From NCBI RefSeq assembly GCF_900168045.1, contig NZ_FUYY01000001.1:558001-622000 (forward strand): 64,000 nt of DNA, read 5' to 3'. Made by a program: the position numbers and the translations under genes. The notes under the pieces were generated by a model that did no database searches, was not told where the DNA came from, and saw only the letters and a list, made by a program, of their open reading frames with translations. Source of the stretch: Salegentibacter holothuriorum (lineage in GTDB: Bacteria; Bacteroidota; Bacteroidia; Flavobacteriales; Flavobacteriaceae). Positions 62,849 to 64,000 of this stretch are shown here, one piece after another (the first letter of the stretch is position 1; every line of letters starts with the position of its first letter).

Positions 62849-64000
62849 CTATTTATTTCTGAACATCCTGTTCTTTATTCGCTGCCAGCGAGACTCTTTA
62901 TCAACTCCATAACCATATCCGTAGCCATAAGAATACCCATACTTAGCTCCATAAGAGAATTTTGAATAATCTACATCATTTAGAATAATGGCAGGGCTCT
63001 TAAGTTTTCCTTGTTGCTTCAGCTCTTTAGGAAAATCAAGCATCTTTTTATCGGTAAAATCTGCTCGTACCACGTATAAAGTGGTATCAGCGAGTGGACT
63101 TACCAACAGGGTATCTGTCACTATCATTGTTGGAGCGGTATCTACTAATACAAAATCATAAACTCCGGCTGCATATTCCAGTAAACTCTCCAATCGGTCG
63201 TTCATTAGTAGTTCTGCAGGGTTAGGGGGAATAGGCCCTGAAAGAACCATATCTACTTTTATTCCGGCTTCTTTTTCTACAGAAATAATCTCATTTTCAG
63301 ACACTTCAAAATCGTATAAATAATCGGAAAGGCCTTTAGGAGCCGTATCACTTATCTCGCCATACCTATGTAGTTTAGGGTTACGAATATCTGCACCTAC
63401 CAGTAAAACTTTTTTACCGGTACTGGCCAGGGTACGCGCCATATTATAGGAGACAAAAGTTTTTCCTTCTCCTTTAATCGTAGAAGTTACAAAAATAACT
63501 TCTCCCCTGTCTTTATCCTTATTCTGAAACAAATAGGCAAGATTTGTTCGCAAAATTCTAAATGATTCAGCCAGAGGCGTACGATCGTTCAATTCTATTC
63601 GTTGATTTTGTTCTCCGCCAATACGTGGCACTTCCCCAATAAATGGGATATGCCTGGTTAATCCGCTCAATTCTCCCTTATGATGTACTTTAGTATCCAG
63701 CAAATTTTTAAGGAAAATTATAAGAATTGGAATGATTAGTCCAATTAAAAAACCTCCAACTAAAATAAGCCAGGGTTTAGGATCTACAGGAGCATTATTG
63801 GTAAAAGGATCATCAATAACACGGGCAACTGAAGCAGTAGCGGCAAATGAAATAGCCGCCTCTTCTCTGCGCTGTAAAAGAAATAAATATAGCTGCTCTT
63901 TTATTTGTTGCTGGCGTTCAATACTGCGCATTCCTTTTTCAAGACCAGGGAAATTACTGAATTGTCCCTGTGCAACATTTCCCCTTTGATTAAGCTCTCT
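62849..64000 (-). CDS. Wzc-type exopolysaccharide tyrosine autokinase, 3' part
   Basis: The reading frame is open to the end of the window, so this is the C-terminal 383 residues of a larger protein; an in-frame ATG at 63931 is internal. A membrane span (ILVGGFLIGLIIPILIIF) precedes the BY-kinase domain with Walker A in IKGEGKTFVSYN, Walker A' in VGADIRNP and a further Asp in VLVDTAPTM. The tail has a Tyr/Gly cluster (YGAKYGYSYGYGYGYG) as the autophosphorylation site. It controls polysaccharide export and chain length; the opposing phosphatase is encoded nearby. Confidence 0.93.
   Translation of the reverse strand, partial: RELNQRGNVAQGQFSNFPGLEKGMRSIERQQQIKEQLYLFLLQRREEAAISFAATASVARVIDDPFTNNAPVDPKPWLILVGGFLIGLIIPILIIFLKNLLDTKVHHKGELSGLTRHIPFIGEVPRIGGEQNQRIELNDRTPLAESFRILRTNLAYLFQNKDKDRGEVIFVTSTIKGEGKTFVSYNMARTLASTGKKVLLVGADIRNPKLHRYGEISDTAPKGLSDYLYDFEVSENEIISVEKEAGIKVDMVLSGPIPPNPAELLMNDRLESLLEYAAGVYDFVLVDTAPTMIVTDTLLVSPLADTTLYVVRADFTDKKMLDFPKELKQQGKLKSPAIILNDVDYSKFSYGAKYGYSYGYGYGYGVDKESRWQRIKNRMFRNK

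Noticed and set aside
1-64000. tRNA genes, CRISPR arrays, IS transposases, phage genes
   Set aside because: Looked for by eye on both strands and not found; short RNA genes could be missed without a covariance search.

Overview
The window is chromosomal DNA from a member of the Bacteroidota, most likely a marine Flavobacteriaceae (Gramella, Salegentibacter or Zunongwangia-like). This is inferred from AT-rich intergenic DNA, promoters of the Bacteroidetes type (TTTG/TAnnTTTR), the parA-parB-DUF5683-dapB-lepB-wbqC gene order, an enlarged signal peptidase I, paired rhomboids beside mutL, and proBAC and thrABC arrangements typical of that family. No species assignment is possible from sequence reading alone. 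No tRNA, rRNA, CRISPR array, transposase or prophage was seen.

Layout. 1-15.2 kb: housekeeping (end of parA, parB, dapB, lepB, wbqC, two rhomboids, mutL, ribH, recF, a DciA-like gene, an RluE-like pseudouridine synthase, a HipA-like kinase with DUF3037). 15.2-22.4 kb: a red-light and chemosensory signalling block on the minus strand (heme oxygenase, response regulator, bacteriophytochrome kinase, giant CheB-CheR-PAS kinase). 22.7-25.2 kb: mlaE-mlaF-mlaD lipid transport. 25.3-33.6 kb: a stress block with a TerB-like protein, a Crp/Fnr regulator with a degenerate receiver, a probable small RNA, a WG-repeat protein, three tandem UspA proteins, an ATP-cone/nuclease fusion and a beta-CASP RNA nuclease. 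34-37 kb: proC-proB-proA. 37.3-45.4 kb: M61 peptidase, CPA2 antiporter, UbiB-type kinase, S10 peptidase, lipoprotein. 45.6-50.6 kb: thrA-thrB-thrC preceded by an Ile/Thr-rich leader peptide. 50.7-55.9 kb: MoxR-type ATPase, DUF559 cassette, VWA protein, PAP2 phosphatase, EEP hydrolase. 55.9-60.4 kb: three two-component signalling genes. 60.4-64 kb: capsule/exopolysaccharide genes (Wzi, CpsB-type phosphatase, Wzc-type tyrosine kinase running off the end).

The most notable observation is a set of five promoters between 22.6 and 28.8 kb. Each has a 14-bp dyad of the form [A/C]TGA-N6-TCAT, then exactly 22 bp, then TAnnTTTA. They face mlaEFD, the TerB-like gene, a non-coding region, the WG-repeat gene and the usp operon. 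The spacing puts the dyad near -41.5, the classic activating position for Crp/Fnr proteins, and a Crp/Fnr gene lies in the middle of the set. One of the five promoters drives a stretch without any ATG that ends in a perfect 10-bp terminator hairpin, so it is probably a regulated small RNA of about 190 nt. The second notable item is an unlisted 33-codon thr leader peptide (50476-50577, minus strand) with 8 Ile and 4 Thr codons and a good promoter.

Two families of short dispersed intergenic repeats occur, plus a 26-bp direct repeat around one lipoprotein gene and hairpin-flanked DNA around the DUF559 gene, pointing to small-scale insertions in an otherwise conserved backbone.
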